From: Gammaproteobacteria bacterium | GTDB taxonomy: Bacteria; Pseudomonadota; Gammaproteobacteria; Ga0077536 | Length of the DNA stretch: 64,000 bases | Direction: 5' to 3' | NCBI GenBank assembly: GCA_020849475.1 | Contig: JADLGE010000009.1 | Coordinates: forward strand, 1 to 64,000 | Part shown: one piece after another, positions 45,293-53,366 of the stretch | Layout: each line of letters starts with the position of its first letter | Position numbering within the stretch: the first letter of the stretch is position 1 | Translations under genes and position numbers: made by a program | Notes under the pieces: model-generated | What the model was told of the DNA's origin: nothing | What the model saw: the letters and a program-made list of their open reading frames with translations, nothing else | Database searches by the model: none

Positions 45293-46702
45293 ATGATCAC
45301 GCCATCGCCCGAGGAGATCTCCCCCGGCACGCGCCGCGCCGCGATCGTCATGATCATGCTGAGCTCGGTGGCGACCGCCATGATGCTGTCGACAGTCAAC
45401 GTCGCGCTGCCCTTCATCGCCAGCGCGCTCAACATCGACGCGGTGATGCTGAGCTGGGTGCCGATGGCCTATCTGCTCGCCAGCGCCGCCTGTGTGTTGA
45501 CGCTCGCGCGCCTCGCCGACATGTACGGTCGCCGTCGCATCTTCCTGTGGGGCACGATTGGCGTGGTGCTGGCGTCGCTGATTGCGGCCAGCGCCAACAG
45601 CGCCGCCGTGCTGTTGGCGGCGCGTGCCCTGCAGGGCATGTCGGCCGCGGCGCTGTTCGCGACCCAGATAGCCATCATCTCCTCGGTCTACCCGCCGGCC
45701 AAACGCGGCGCCGCCATCGGCGCGACCATCTCGGCGGTGTACATCGGTCTGTCTCTCGGCCCATTGATGGGCGGCCACGTGATCGAAATGTCATCCTGGC
45801 GCGCGGCCTTCCTGCCGCATCTGCCCTTGACGCTGGTGGTGCTGTACCTGTGCCTCGTGCACATGCGCTTCGAATGGCGTGCCGAAGAGCGCGGTGAGTT
45901 CGATGCCATCGGCGCAGTGTTGTATGCCGCCGGCATCATGATCCTCATGATAGGCCTGTCGAGCCTGCCGGCCGTGCGTGGTCTCGCGATGGTGGCGGGC
46001 GGCAGCGCGGTGCTGTGGCTGTTCTTCCGTCACGAGCGCGGCCATGCGCATCCGATCTTCGACGTCGAACTGTTCTACACCAACCGCGTGTTCACGCTGT
46101 CCTGCCTCGCTTCGCTGGTGATGTACACCACGACCTTCGCTAACGTGATGCTGGTCAGCCTCTATCTGCAGCTCCTGAAGGGCGTGCCACCGTCGCAGGC
46201 TGGCATCATCATGATGACCCAGCCGCTGGTGATGGCCATCTTCTCGCCGATGGCCGGGCGCCTGTCGGATCGCGTCGAGCCGCGCGTGATCGCATCGCTC
46301 GGCATGGCGCTGACCGGCTTGGGCCTGCTCGGCTTCGCCTTGCTCGATGAACACAGCGCGCTGCAATCGACCGTGTTGTGTCTGGCGGTGTGTGGCTTTG
46401 GTTTCAGTCTGTTCAGTTCGCCCAACGTCAATGCCATCATGGGCGCGGTGCCGCCCAAGGATTATTCGCGCGCATCGGGCGCGATGTCGGTGATGCGCGT
46501 GGTCGGGCAGTTGTGCAGCATGGCGCTGGTGGCGGTGGTGATGGCGCTGTGGCTGGGGCCGGTGGCCATCGAGCCGGCGGTCTATCCGCAGCTTGGTCAT
46601 GCCATCGCCACCTGCTTTGCCTGTGGCGCGATGTTGTCCTGCGTCGGCATTGCCCTGTCGCTGGCGCGTGGTCGCATGCACGGCGCCACCCGCGCCACGT
46701 GA
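45293..46702 (+). CDS. MFS transporter (DHA2-type)
   Basis: 469 residues from the ATG at 45293, with no strong ribosome-binding site. Many membrane helices; the motif-A signature LARLADMYGRRRIFLWG follows helix 2, and helices 4-5 hold GLSLGPLMGGHV. The overall pattern is that of DHA2 multidrug exporters (EmrB/QacA type). Substrate unknown. A palindromic repeat pair lies just before the gene. Confidence 0.87.
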   Translation: MITPSPEEISPGTRRAAIVMIMLSSVATAMMLSTVNVALPFIASALNIDAVMLSWVPMAYLLASAACVLTLARLADMYGRRRIFLWGTIGVVLASLIAASANSAAVLLAARALQGMSAAALFATQIAIISSVYPPAKRGAAIGATISAVYIGLSLGPLMGGHVIEMSSWRAAFLPHLPLTLVVLYLCLVHMRFEWRAEERGEFDAIGAVLYAAGIMILMIGLSSLPAVRGLAMVAGGSAVLWLFFRHERGHAHPIFDVELFYTNRVFTLSCLASLVMYTTTFANVMLVSLYLQLLKGVPPSQAGIIMMTQPLVMAIFSPMAGRLSDRVEPRVIASLGMALTGLGLLGFALLDEHSALQSTVLCLAVCGFGFSLFSSPNVNAIMGAVPPKDYSRASGAMSVMRVVGQLCSMALVAVVMALWLGPVAIEPAVYPQLGHAIATCFACGAMLSCVGIALSLARGRMHGATRAT

Positions 46703-46809
46703 GCGTCCATCGCAGAGTCTTCCTGGCGCTGTCCCTGCCGGCTGGCCGGCTCGCCGCGCTCGGGAGTATCGTGGTGTACAGGTTTGGCGAGGAGACGCGC
46801 AAGCTGTGA
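46699..46809 (+). pseudogene. Possible remnant of an RNA 2',3'-cyclic phosphodiesterase gene (thpR-like N-terminus)
   Basis: A 36-codon frame from a GTG overlapping the MFS stop (GTGA). RRVFLALSLPAGRLAAL resembles the N-terminus of ThpR/LigT proteins (R-L-F-x-A-L-x-L-P). It stops after 36 codons, a few bases before a palindromic repeat pair, and no other ThpR motif follows. Support is weak; chance similarity is possible. Confidence 0.25.
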
Positions 46810-46816
46810 CTCGCGC

Positions 46817-46890
46817 TGTGTGGGTCAGGCTTCAGCCTGACAGTGGCGGCGCGCCACTTGGTTCGAATGTCAGACTGAAGTCTGACCCAC
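46817..46890. repeat. Inverted pair of GTCAGACTGAAGTCTGAC repeats, with a compensated variant
   Basis: Core 46824-46841 reads GTCAGGCTTCAGCCTGAC: an A-to-G change in one arm is matched by a T-to-C change in the other, keeping base pairing. The second core, 46869-46886, is standard. They lie between the MFS gene and the NUDIX gene. Confidence 0.85.
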
Positions 46891-46912
46891 GAGGGGACCA
46901 GGCCGCGCGCAT

Positions 46913-47563
46913 TTACGCATCGATGACATTCCGTCGTCCCCAATTGAAGAACAGCCGCTGCGCCGGTACGTCGCGGCCGGCGAGGCGTTGCACCAGGGTC
47001 TCCAGCACCAGCTTCTGGACTTCCATCATGTCGAGGCTGGCGGTGTCTTCGATGCGTATCCAGCGCAGGTCTTCGAGTTCGCCGTCACCCGCCAGCTCAC
47101 CACTGAACAGCTCCGCCGGCGCGGCGAAGAAGCGTGCGTGGTAGCGAATGGGTTGATGACTGGGGGTGATGGCGCGCCCGAGAAATTGCAGTTCACCGAG
47201 ATCGGGCGCTCGCGCCGCGCGCCGGAAGGCATCCCAGCTGGCGTGGTCGACGGCGCCAACGCTGCCCGGCACGCCGAACATGAGACCGGCTTCCTCGTGG
47301 GCCTCGCGCACCGCCGCCATGGCCAGCGCATTGGCCTTACTGTGGGAATGGGCGACGGCCAGCTGCGAGACCAGATCCGCCGCCAGCGGCCGCGCCGGTT
47401 GCGCGCGATAGTCGGCGCGGTCGAGGCCGCCCCCCGGGAATACGTAGACGCCGGGCTTGAAGCGCGCCTTGTTGCCGCGTCGGCCCATCAGCACTTCGTG
47501 ATGGGTAGTGCGGCGACGGTGGATGACCAGGCTGGCGGCATCGCGGGGACGGACAGGGGGCAT
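46913..47563 (-). CDS. NUDIX hydrolase
   Basis: 216 residues from the ATG at 47563. NUDIX pattern with VYVFPGGGLD and the AAVREAHEEAGLMFG helix. The long insertion between the two parts and the later LGRAITPSHQPIRYHARFF are typical of the NUDT19/CoA-like pyrophosphohydrolases of about this length. Substrate not assignable. Divergent from the MscS gene. Confidence 0.83.
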   Translation of the reverse strand: MPPVRPRDAASLVIHRRRTTHHEVLMGRRGNKARFKPGVYVFPGGGLDRADYRAQPARPLAADLVSQLAVAHSHSKANALAMAAVREAHEEAGLMFGVPGSVGAVDHASWDAFRRAARAPDLGELQFLGRAITPSHQPIRYHARFFAAPAELFSGELAGDGELEDLRWIRIEDTASLDMMEVQKLVLETLVQRLAGRDVPAQRLFFNWGRRNVIDA

Positions 47564-47648
47564 GGTGCTCGCGCATCTCCAAGACATGGACCGGGCCGGA
47601 CTTTATCACAGCCGCCGCCACGCGCTGGGCGGGCGGCCGCCACGCGTC

Positions 47649-47654
47649 TATACT
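47649..47654 (+). promoter_or_regulatory. Candidate -10 element very close to the mscS-family start
   Basis: TATACT lies only 8 nt before the ATG at 47663; the transcript could be almost leaderless, or translation may begin at the next ATG (47705). No -35 match was found, so this is tentative. Confidence 0.25.
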
Positions 47655-47662
47655 GCGCCGCG

Positions 47663-49852
47663 ATGATTGCCTGCCTCCGTCTCTCTGCGTTCAACGCGCC
47701 CCTCATGCGTCTGTCCCTGTTGCTGCTGTGGCTGGCGGCCTGCGTGCCGGTCATGGCCGTGCCGACGCTGCCCGGCACCGACAGTGTCGACGCAAGCCTG
47801 GCCGCCGCGCCGAGCGTGCCCGACCCACGCAATCTCGACCCCGAATGGTGGAATTACTTCGTGGTCGGTGAAGACCCCGAGGGCAAGCTGCTCGCCACGC
47901 GCTATGCGGCCTTCACCAAGCAACTCGACAGCATCGCCGTCAGCCTGACCGGCGAAGCGCACGAAGACGTGGTGCAGCTGCGCGCCAGCATCGAACGCCA
48001 TTTCGGTCGCTACAAGCGCACCCTGCAGGCGCCCAGCGCGCCGGCCGCGCCGATGCCGACCATGAAAGAAGCCTATCCGCTCGACGACGTGCTCGAACTC
48101 GGGCGCGAGAACGAGCAATTGCGCCGCGCCGCTGATCTCGAGGCGCAGGAGATCACCCTCATCGAGCGTTCGCTGGCGCTCGGCCGCAACGAGCAGGATG
48201 CCGCCAAGCTGCGCTACCGCGATCTGGCGACCGACAGCGCCGAGCGCACGGTCGAAGGCGTGCGCCTCATTCGCGACCGCTTGCGCATCGAAACCCTCAA
48301 CCAGGAACTGCGCTGGCGGCGCGCGAACCAGACGGCCCTGCAGGCCGAACTCGACCAGCACCTGAAATTGCTCGACACCGCCGGCGAGCGCATCGAGTGC
48401 ACCAGCAGCGCGCTGGCGGAATGGCAGCGCATAGAAAAAGACGCGACCAAGGCCGCGCAGAACGCCGGCGCCGATCTCATGAAGCTGCAGCTGACCAGCT
48501 CCATGGCGCTGGCCACCAGCCCCGATGAACGCGCCCAGGCGCGCTATCACGAGGTCAAATCGCAGCGGCGCAGCGTCGAGATTGCGATTGCCGAAGCGCG
48601 GCGCGCCACCGCGGTGCTGGCGCAGCGCCTGTTGCAGCGCGTGGCCGAACGCAACACCGCCGAGCCCGCCGCCGATCGCACGCTGCTGCGCAAGCAGCAG
48701 GCCTTGCTCGACAAGCAGGCGCGCCTTGCCACCGAACAGCGCGCACGCGCCAACCAGTTGCGCAGCGCCATCACCATCGAACGCGAAGCCTCGGACGAGC
48801 CTTCGGTCAATGCGCTGTACGAGCGCGCCCGCAATGAACTGGCCGGCGTCGAGACCGCGCTCGAAGACTTGTCCGCGCAGTTGCGCAGCGGCGCGCAGCT
48901 GGTCGACATGCTCGATGCGCGCCTGCGCGAGCGCGAAGGGCGCATGGGGCAAAGCGTGCGTCTGCTGAAGGATGCGGTGCGCGGCAGTGTGGCCGAAGCC
49001 CATTCGCTGCTGGGCACGCCCTTGTTCGAAGTCAACGAGACACCGGTCACCACCCTGGGCCTGTTGCGCCTGGGCCTGATACTCACCATCGCCTGGTGGG
49101 TGTCGGCCTTGATGCGCGGCGGCTTGCAGCGCCTGGGGCCCAGCTACTCAGCGTTCAACGCGGCCTCGCTCTACACCGTCGGCCGCGTGCTGCATTACCT
49201 GTTGCTGACCATCGGCATCGTCGTCGGCCTGTCGTCGATAGGCGTGGATCTGACCAAGTTCGCGCTGTTCGCCAGCGCCCTCGGTATCGGTGTCGGTTTT
49301 GGCCTGCAGACCCTGATCAGCAATTTCGTGGCAGGCCTCATCATCCTGTTCGAGAAGAGCCTCAATGTCGGCGACTTGATTGAACTGCAGTCCGGCGTGA
49401 CCGGCATGGTCAGGGAAATCAACATGCGCGCGACGCGCATCACCACCGGTGACAATGTCGACATCCTGGTGCCGAATGCCGAATTCATGAGTAGCAAGGT
49501 CATGAACTGGACACTGGAGGACGCCTGCCGGCGTCTGCATGTGCCGTTCACCGTGACCTACGACACCGACAAGGATGAAGTGCGCAAGGCTGCGTTGGCC
49601 GCGGCCCACGATGTTGAACACACCTTGCTGCACAATCCGGCGCGCGAGCCGCAGGTATGGCTGGTGCGTTTTGGTGACACCGGCCTCGATTTCGAACTCG
49701 TGATCTGGATGAACCTGCGCGCCGCCAGGAAACCGGGTTCAGTGATGGGTGATTACTGCTGGGCGCTGGATACGCGCCTGCGTGAAGCGGGCATCGAGAT
49801 TCCTCATCCCGCGTCGCCACCGCCAAAGGCCGCCAAGCCCGCCGAAGCGTAG
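47663..49852 (+). CDS. Mechanosensitive channel of the MscS family with long periplasmic coiled coil
   Basis: 729 residues from 47663; an ATG at 47705 would give a more compact signal peptide (MRLSLLLLWLAACVPVMA). After the signal, about 400 residues of charged helix rich in Glu, Arg and Ala suggest a periplasmic coiled coil. Two or three membrane helices follow (about 455-570), ending in the pore helix FASALGIGVGFGLQTLISNF, then the beta domain EKSLNVGDLIELQSGVTGMV and the C-terminal domain. The layout resembles MscK/MscM-type channels but shorter. Likely osmotic-shock protection. Confidence 0.87.
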   Translation: MIACLRLSAFNAPLMRLSLLLLWLAACVPVMAVPTLPGTDSVDASLAAAPSVPDPRNLDPEWWNYFVVGEDPEGKLLATRYAAFTKQLDSIAVSLTGEAHEDVVQLRASIERHFGRYKRTLQAPSAPAAPMPTMKEAYPLDDVLELGRENEQLRRAADLEAQEITLIERSLALGRNEQDAAKLRYRDLATDSAERTVEGVRLIRDRLRIETLNQELRWRRANQTALQAELDQHLKLLDTAGERIECTSSALAEWQRIEKDATKAAQNAGADLMKLQLTSSMALATSPDERAQARYHEVKSQRRSVEIAIAEARRATAVLAQRLLQRVAERNTAEPAADRTLLRKQQALLDKQARLATEQRARANQLRSAITIEREASDEPSVNALYERARNELAGVETALEDLSAQLRSGAQLVDMLDARLREREGRMGQSVRLLKDAVRGSVAEAHSLLGTPLFEVNETPVTTLGLLRLGLILTIAWWVSALMRGGLQRLGPSYSAFNAASLYTVGRVLHYLLLTIGIVVGLSSIGVDLTKFALFASALGIGVGFGLQTLISNFVAGLIILFEKSLNVGDLIELQSGVTGMVREINMRATRITTGDNVDILVPNAEFMSSKVMNWTLEDACRRLHVPFTVTYDTDKDEVRKAALAAAHDVEHTLLHNPAREPQVWLVRFGDTGLDFELVIWMNLRAARKPGSVMGDYCWALDTRLREAGIEIPHPASPPPKAAKPAEA

Positions 49853-49879
49853 CTAGAGTTCGCTACCCGTCCTGTGAAG

Positions 49880-49897
49880 GTCAGACTTCAGTCTGAC
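49880..49897. repeat. Single GTCAGACTGAAGTCTGAC-family repeat
   Basis: GTCAGACTTCAGTCTGAC (the reverse orientation of the core), 27 bp after the mscS-family stop. Its flank GACATTCGAGCGG resembles the flank of the copy at 61624. No inverted partner is seen nearby. Confidence 0.85.
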
Positions 49898-50003
49898 ATT
49901 CGAGCGGTCGCGAACGAATTTCCACCTACAAATTCTCCGCTAGCGGTCGCTAACCTCCGTTTGAACGCATCACCGCGGGATTGCGCCGCACGGAGGATCA
50001 CCC

Positions 50004-50771
50004 ATGGACCATTCACGAATTTCATTCAAGGCCGGCAGTCTCGTCGCCGGTCTGCTCATCGCCGGCAGCGCCGGCGCCGAGGAAGCGGCGGACGCCGCGG
50101 CCTCGCCCCATACTTTCAGCGCCAATGTCGGACTCTTTTCCGAATACGTATTCCGCGGCATCACCAACTCCAACGAAGGGCCGGCCATCCAGGGCGGCTT
50201 CGATTACGCGCACGAGTCGGGCTTTTATCTCGGCGTGTGGGCCTCGAACATCGAGTTCGGCGCCGGCACCAGTGACACAGCGTCGATAGAAACCGATTTC
50301 TACGGCGGCTTTGCCGGCAAGTTCGCCAATGGCATCGGCTGGGACGTCGGCATGATCTACTACGCCTATCCCGACCAGAACGAAGATTTCGCGGCCGATT
50401 ACAACTACTTCGAAGGCTACGGCAAGCTCAACTACACATGGGCCGGCCTGCAATTCTCACCATCGCTGGAAGTGGGCCTGTATTACTCGCCCGATTACTT
50501 CGGTGAAGACGGCGACGGCGTCTACACCTACGGCACCTTCGGCGCGACCTTGCCCTATGACTTCAGTCCCTATGTGACGGTCGGCTATCAATACGTCGAC
50601 GGTGACCAGACTTCGGGGCCGGCCGGCTACGACTACGTGCATTACGCGGTTGGCGTCAACAAGACCCTGGGCCATTTCACCGCCGACCTGTCGTGGCAGG
50701 ACGCGCGCGATCTGTCCGGTTGCAACGACAACTGCGAAGCGGTGGTGTTCTCGGTATCGAGCAGCTGGTAG
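50004..50771 (+). CDS. TorF family putative porin
   Basis: 255 residues. Signal peptide (SLVAGLLIAGSAGAEE), then the family start FSANVGLFSEYVFRGITNSN and repeated aromatic-rich strands (DVGMIYYAYPDQ, GYGKLNYTWAGL), ending VVFSVSSSW. This is the TIGR02001/TorF pattern of small outer-membrane barrels of unknown substrate. GGAGG lies eight bases before the ATG. Confidence 0.88.
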   Translation: MDHSRISFKAGSLVAGLLIAGSAGAEEAADAAASPHTFSANVGLFSEYVFRGITNSNEGPAIQGGFDYAHESGFYLGVWASNIEFGAGTSDTASIETDFYGGFAGKFANGIGWDVGMIYYAYPDQNEDFAADYNYFEGYGKLNYTWAGLQFSPSLEVGLYYSPDYFGEDGDGVYTYGTFGATLPYDFSPYVTVGYQYVDGDQTSGPAGYDYVHYAVGVNKTLGHFTADLSWQDARDLSGCNDNCEAVVFSVSSSW

Positions 50772-50791
50772 ATGCGCGCGGCGCACAGCAT

Positions 50792-51751
50792 TCAGTGCCG
50801 GCCTGCGCCCTCGAGCAGGGTGCAGGCGTGGCCTGCCACGCCGGTTTCGACCTGGAAGGTGGCGTGATGAATCGCGTATTCATCACGCAGCGCATGCGCC
50901 AGTTCGTCCAGGAAGTCGTCGCCCGGGTGTCCAAGCGGCATGACGAGGTGAGCGGTCAAGGCGACCTCGGTGGTGCTGAGCGCCCAGATGTGAAGGTCGT
51001 GCACTCCGCTTACGCCCTGCTGGGCTTCCAGAAATCGCGCGACCGGCGCGCTGCTCAAGTGCGCCGGCACCGCGTGCAGTGACAATAGGGCGCTGTCGCG
51101 TAACAAGCGCCAGGTGCTGAGCAACACCACCGTCATGATCGCGAACGACACCAGCGGGTCCAGCCACACCCAGCCGGTGCGCAGGATGAGATAACCACTG
51201 ACGGCGACGCCCAAGGAAATCAGCGCGTCGGCCAGCATGTGCATGAAGGCCGCGTTGAGGTTCAAGTCGTGGCGGCGATCGCGCAGGAAGAACAGCGCCG
51301 TGACGGCGTTCACCCCCACCCCCACCAGCGCCACCACCATCACCGTCGCGCCGGCCACGCTGCTCGGTGTCATGAGCTTTTGCAGCGCTTCGAGCGCAAG
51401 ACCACCGCAGGCCAGCAGCAGCATCACCGCATTGGCCAGCGCCGCGAGGATGGTTGAACTGCGCAAGCCATAGGTGAAACGCGGGCCCGGCGCGCGCCGC
51501 GCCAGCCAGGCCGCGAACCACGCCAGCGCGAGGCCGGCCACGTCGCCGAGATTATGGATGGCGTCCGCCACGAGGGCGGTTGAATGCGAAGCGATGCCAT
51601 AGCCGAATTCGACCGCCACGAAGGCGCTGTTCAAGGCGATGCCGGTGGCAAAGGCGACATCATGCCGGCCGCCCGCCGCGGCGTGGCCGTGGCCGTGGCC
51701 ATGGGCGTGGCCATGGGCGTGGCCATGGGCGTGGTGCGCGTGGCCGTGCAT
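50792..51751 (-). CDS. Cation diffusion facilitator (zinc transporter) with His-rich N-terminus
   Basis: 319 residues from the ATG at 51751. N-terminus is a His/Gly/Ala tract (HGHAHHAHGHAHGHAHGHGH). Six membrane helices; metal sites VADAIHNLGDVAG in helix 2 (with the usual HxxxD) and HMLADALISLGV in helix 5 (HxxxD). The C-terminal cytoplasmic domain includes VSGVHDLHIWALS. It is a CDF exporter, likely for zinc or cobalt. It follows the glutamine-synthetase-like gene by 55 bp. Confidence 0.92.
   Translation of the reverse strand: MHGHAHHAHGHAHGHAHGHGHGHAAAGGRHDVAFATGIALNSAFVAVEFGYGIASHSTALVADAIHNLGDVAGLALAWFAAWLARRAPGPRFTYGLRSSTILAALANAVMLLLACGGLALEALQKLMTPSSVAGATVMVVALVGVGVNAVTALFFLRDRRHDLNLNAAFMHMLADALISLGVAVSGYLILRTGWVWLDPLVSFAIMTVVLLSTWRLLRDSALLSLHAVPAHLSSAPVARFLEAQQGVSGVHDLHIWALSTTEVALTAHLVMPLGHPGDDFLDELAHALRDEYAIHHATFQVETGVAGHACTLLEGAGRH
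51695..51730. repeat. Three tandem 12-bp units in the His-rich N-terminus of the CDF gene
   Basis: GTGGCCATGGGC repeats exactly three times (51695-51706, 51707-51718, 51719-51730), encoding AHGH units on the minus strand. Slippage here would change the length of the His tract without breaking the frame. Confidence 0.8.
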
Positions 51752-51806
51752 CAGCGTGTGCTCGCGCCGGTCTCGTCGCCGCTCACCATGTTGATGCGCT
51801 GCGTGC

Positions 51807-53168
51807 TCACAGCGTATGCAGATACCAGTCGTAATCCTGCTGCGGTATTTCACCGAAGTAGCGGCCGCTCTCGGTGCGCTTGATGCCGCAATAGACTTCG
51901 ACGAAGCGCTGGCCGAAGTATTCGCGCGCGAATTGCGACTCTGCGAAGCGGTCGATGGCCGACAGCCAGTCGCGCGGCAGCGGCGCGTGACTTTTCTGTT
52001 GGTAGGCATCACCGCTGACCGCCGGCCCGGGGTCGATGCCGTGCTTGAGACCGTGATGCACGCCGGCCAGCACTGCCGCCGCCACCGCGTAGGGATTGGC
52101 GTCGGCGCCGCAGATGCGATGTTCGACATGGCGTGAGTCGGCCGGCCCGGTCGGAATGCGCAGCGCCACGGTGCGATTGTTGACGCCCCAGTTCGCCACC
52201 AGCGGCGCGCAGTTATAGGCCTGGTAGCGCCGATAGGAATTACCGAAAGGCGCGAACAGCGCCATCATGTCGCCGGCGCTGGCGGCCATGCCGCCGATGG
52301 CGTGCCTGAGCAATTCGTTGCCGTCGGCCGCGTCGCTGGCGAACACATTGCGCCCTTGCGCATCGTTCAGGCTCAAATGCAGATGCAGGCCCGAGCCCGG
52401 CAGCACCGGGAAGGGCTTGGCCATGAATGAGGCCCACAGGCCGTGACGCTGCGCCACGCCGCGCACCGCGCGCTTGTACATCACGCCTTCATCGAGCGCG
52501 CGCAAGGCGTTGGCGCGATGCTTCAGGGTGATCTCGAACTGGCCCGGTCCGAATTCCGAAATGGTGGTCGAGACCGGCAGCCCCTGCGTTTCACAGCAGG
52601 CGTAAAGGTCGTCGAGAAATTCCGCGCGCGATTCGATTTCCTCGACGCTGTACACATGAGGATGCTTGCCGCGGGTGGCCGCTGCCTGCGCGCGCCCCTC
52701 GCGCACCGCGTCGGCGTCGAGCAGGTAGAACTCGAGCTCGACCGCCATCACCGGTGTGTAGCCGTCCTGCTCGAGGAGACTGATCACACGCTGCGCGGCG
52801 AGGCGCGGATCAGCGGCGGCCGCTGGCCCGCCCAGCACCGGGTCGAACATCATCAACACCTGAGCGGTCGGCGTCTTCAGCCACGGCGTTGGCACGAGGG
52901 TGCCGGGCAGCGGCCACGCCAGGCAGTCCATGTCGCCGATGTCCCACAACAGGCCGGTGTTCTCGGCGTCGTCACCGTCGGCGGTCAGGGCGGCGATGGA
53001 GCTTGGCAGCGGCAGGCCTTCGGTATAGATGCGCTCGAGTTCCGCGCGTTGCACGGACTTGCCGCGCAGGATGCCGTTCAGGTCGGTCTGCATGAGCTGC
53101 ACATGACGCAACTCGGGATGGCGGGCGAGAAACTCGCGGGCCTGGTCCGGATGGGAGCCGGTGCTCAT
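51807..53168 (-). CDS. puuA: Glutamine synthetase family protein, likely gamma-glutamylpolyamine synthetase
   Basis: 453 residues from the ATG at 53168. GS fold with VELEFYLLD, SEFGPGQFEITL, GSGLHLHLSLND, RVEHRI-like segment (RHVEHRICGADANPY) and the C-terminal catalytic loop. The pattern is of the GS III / PuuA type rather than true GlnA. Its neighbours are agmatine deiminase, polyamine transport and amine-oxidase genes, which supports gamma-glutamylation of putrescine. The symbol is by context. Confidence 0.8.
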   Translation of the reverse strand: MSTGSHPDQAREFLARHPELRHVQLMQTDLNGILRGKSVQRAELERIYTEGLPLPSSIAALTADGDDAENTGLLWDIGDMDCLAWPLPGTLVPTPWLKTPTAQVLMMFDPVLGGPAAAADPRLAAQRVISLLEQDGYTPVMAVELEFYLLDADAVREGRAQAAATRGKHPHVYSVEEIESRAEFLDDLYACCETQGLPVSTTISEFGPGQFEITLKHRANALRALDEGVMYKRAVRGVAQRHGLWASFMAKPFPVLPGSGLHLHLSLNDAQGRNVFASDAADGNELLRHAIGGMAASAGDMMALFAPFGNSYRRYQAYNCAPLVANWGVNNRTVALRIPTGPADSRHVEHRICGADANPYAVAAAVLAGVHHGLKHGIDPGPAVSGDAYQQKSHAPLPRDWLSAIDRFAESQFAREYFGQRFVEVYCGIKRTESGRYFGEIPQQDYDWYLHTL

Positions 53169-53273
53169 AGGGGAATCCTCGTCGTGACGCTGGAATGCCC
53201 GGCGCCGGTTTTGACATGATCGCCTGAGCATTAGCGGCCGCGCAACGCAGCGATGGATGCGGGACGTCGCTAC

Positions 53274-53350
53274 TGTGTGGGTCAGACTTCAGTCTGACAC
53301 CGCCACTCACCCGAGCTACTCACTCCTGATGTCAGACTGAAGTCTGACCG
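53274..53350. repeat. Inverted pair of GTCAGACTGAAGTCTGAC repeats in a divergent promoter region
   Basis: Cores at 53281-53298 and 53331-53348 in opposite orientations. They lie between the divergent glutamine-synthetase-like and agmatine deiminase genes; the second ends 18 bp before the latter's ATG, so it would affect that gene's leader. Confidence 0.85.
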
Positions 53351-53366
53351 GCAATACAATGGCGCC

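Noticed and set aside
46859-46871. tRNA-like TTGGTTCGAATGT
   Set aside because: It overlaps the edge of a palindromic repeat and no cloverleaf can be drawn around it.
47648-49003. A 451-codon minus-strand frame inside the MscS-family gene
   Set aside because: Antisense to the coiled-coil region, where periodic codon use readily gives long open shadow frames.
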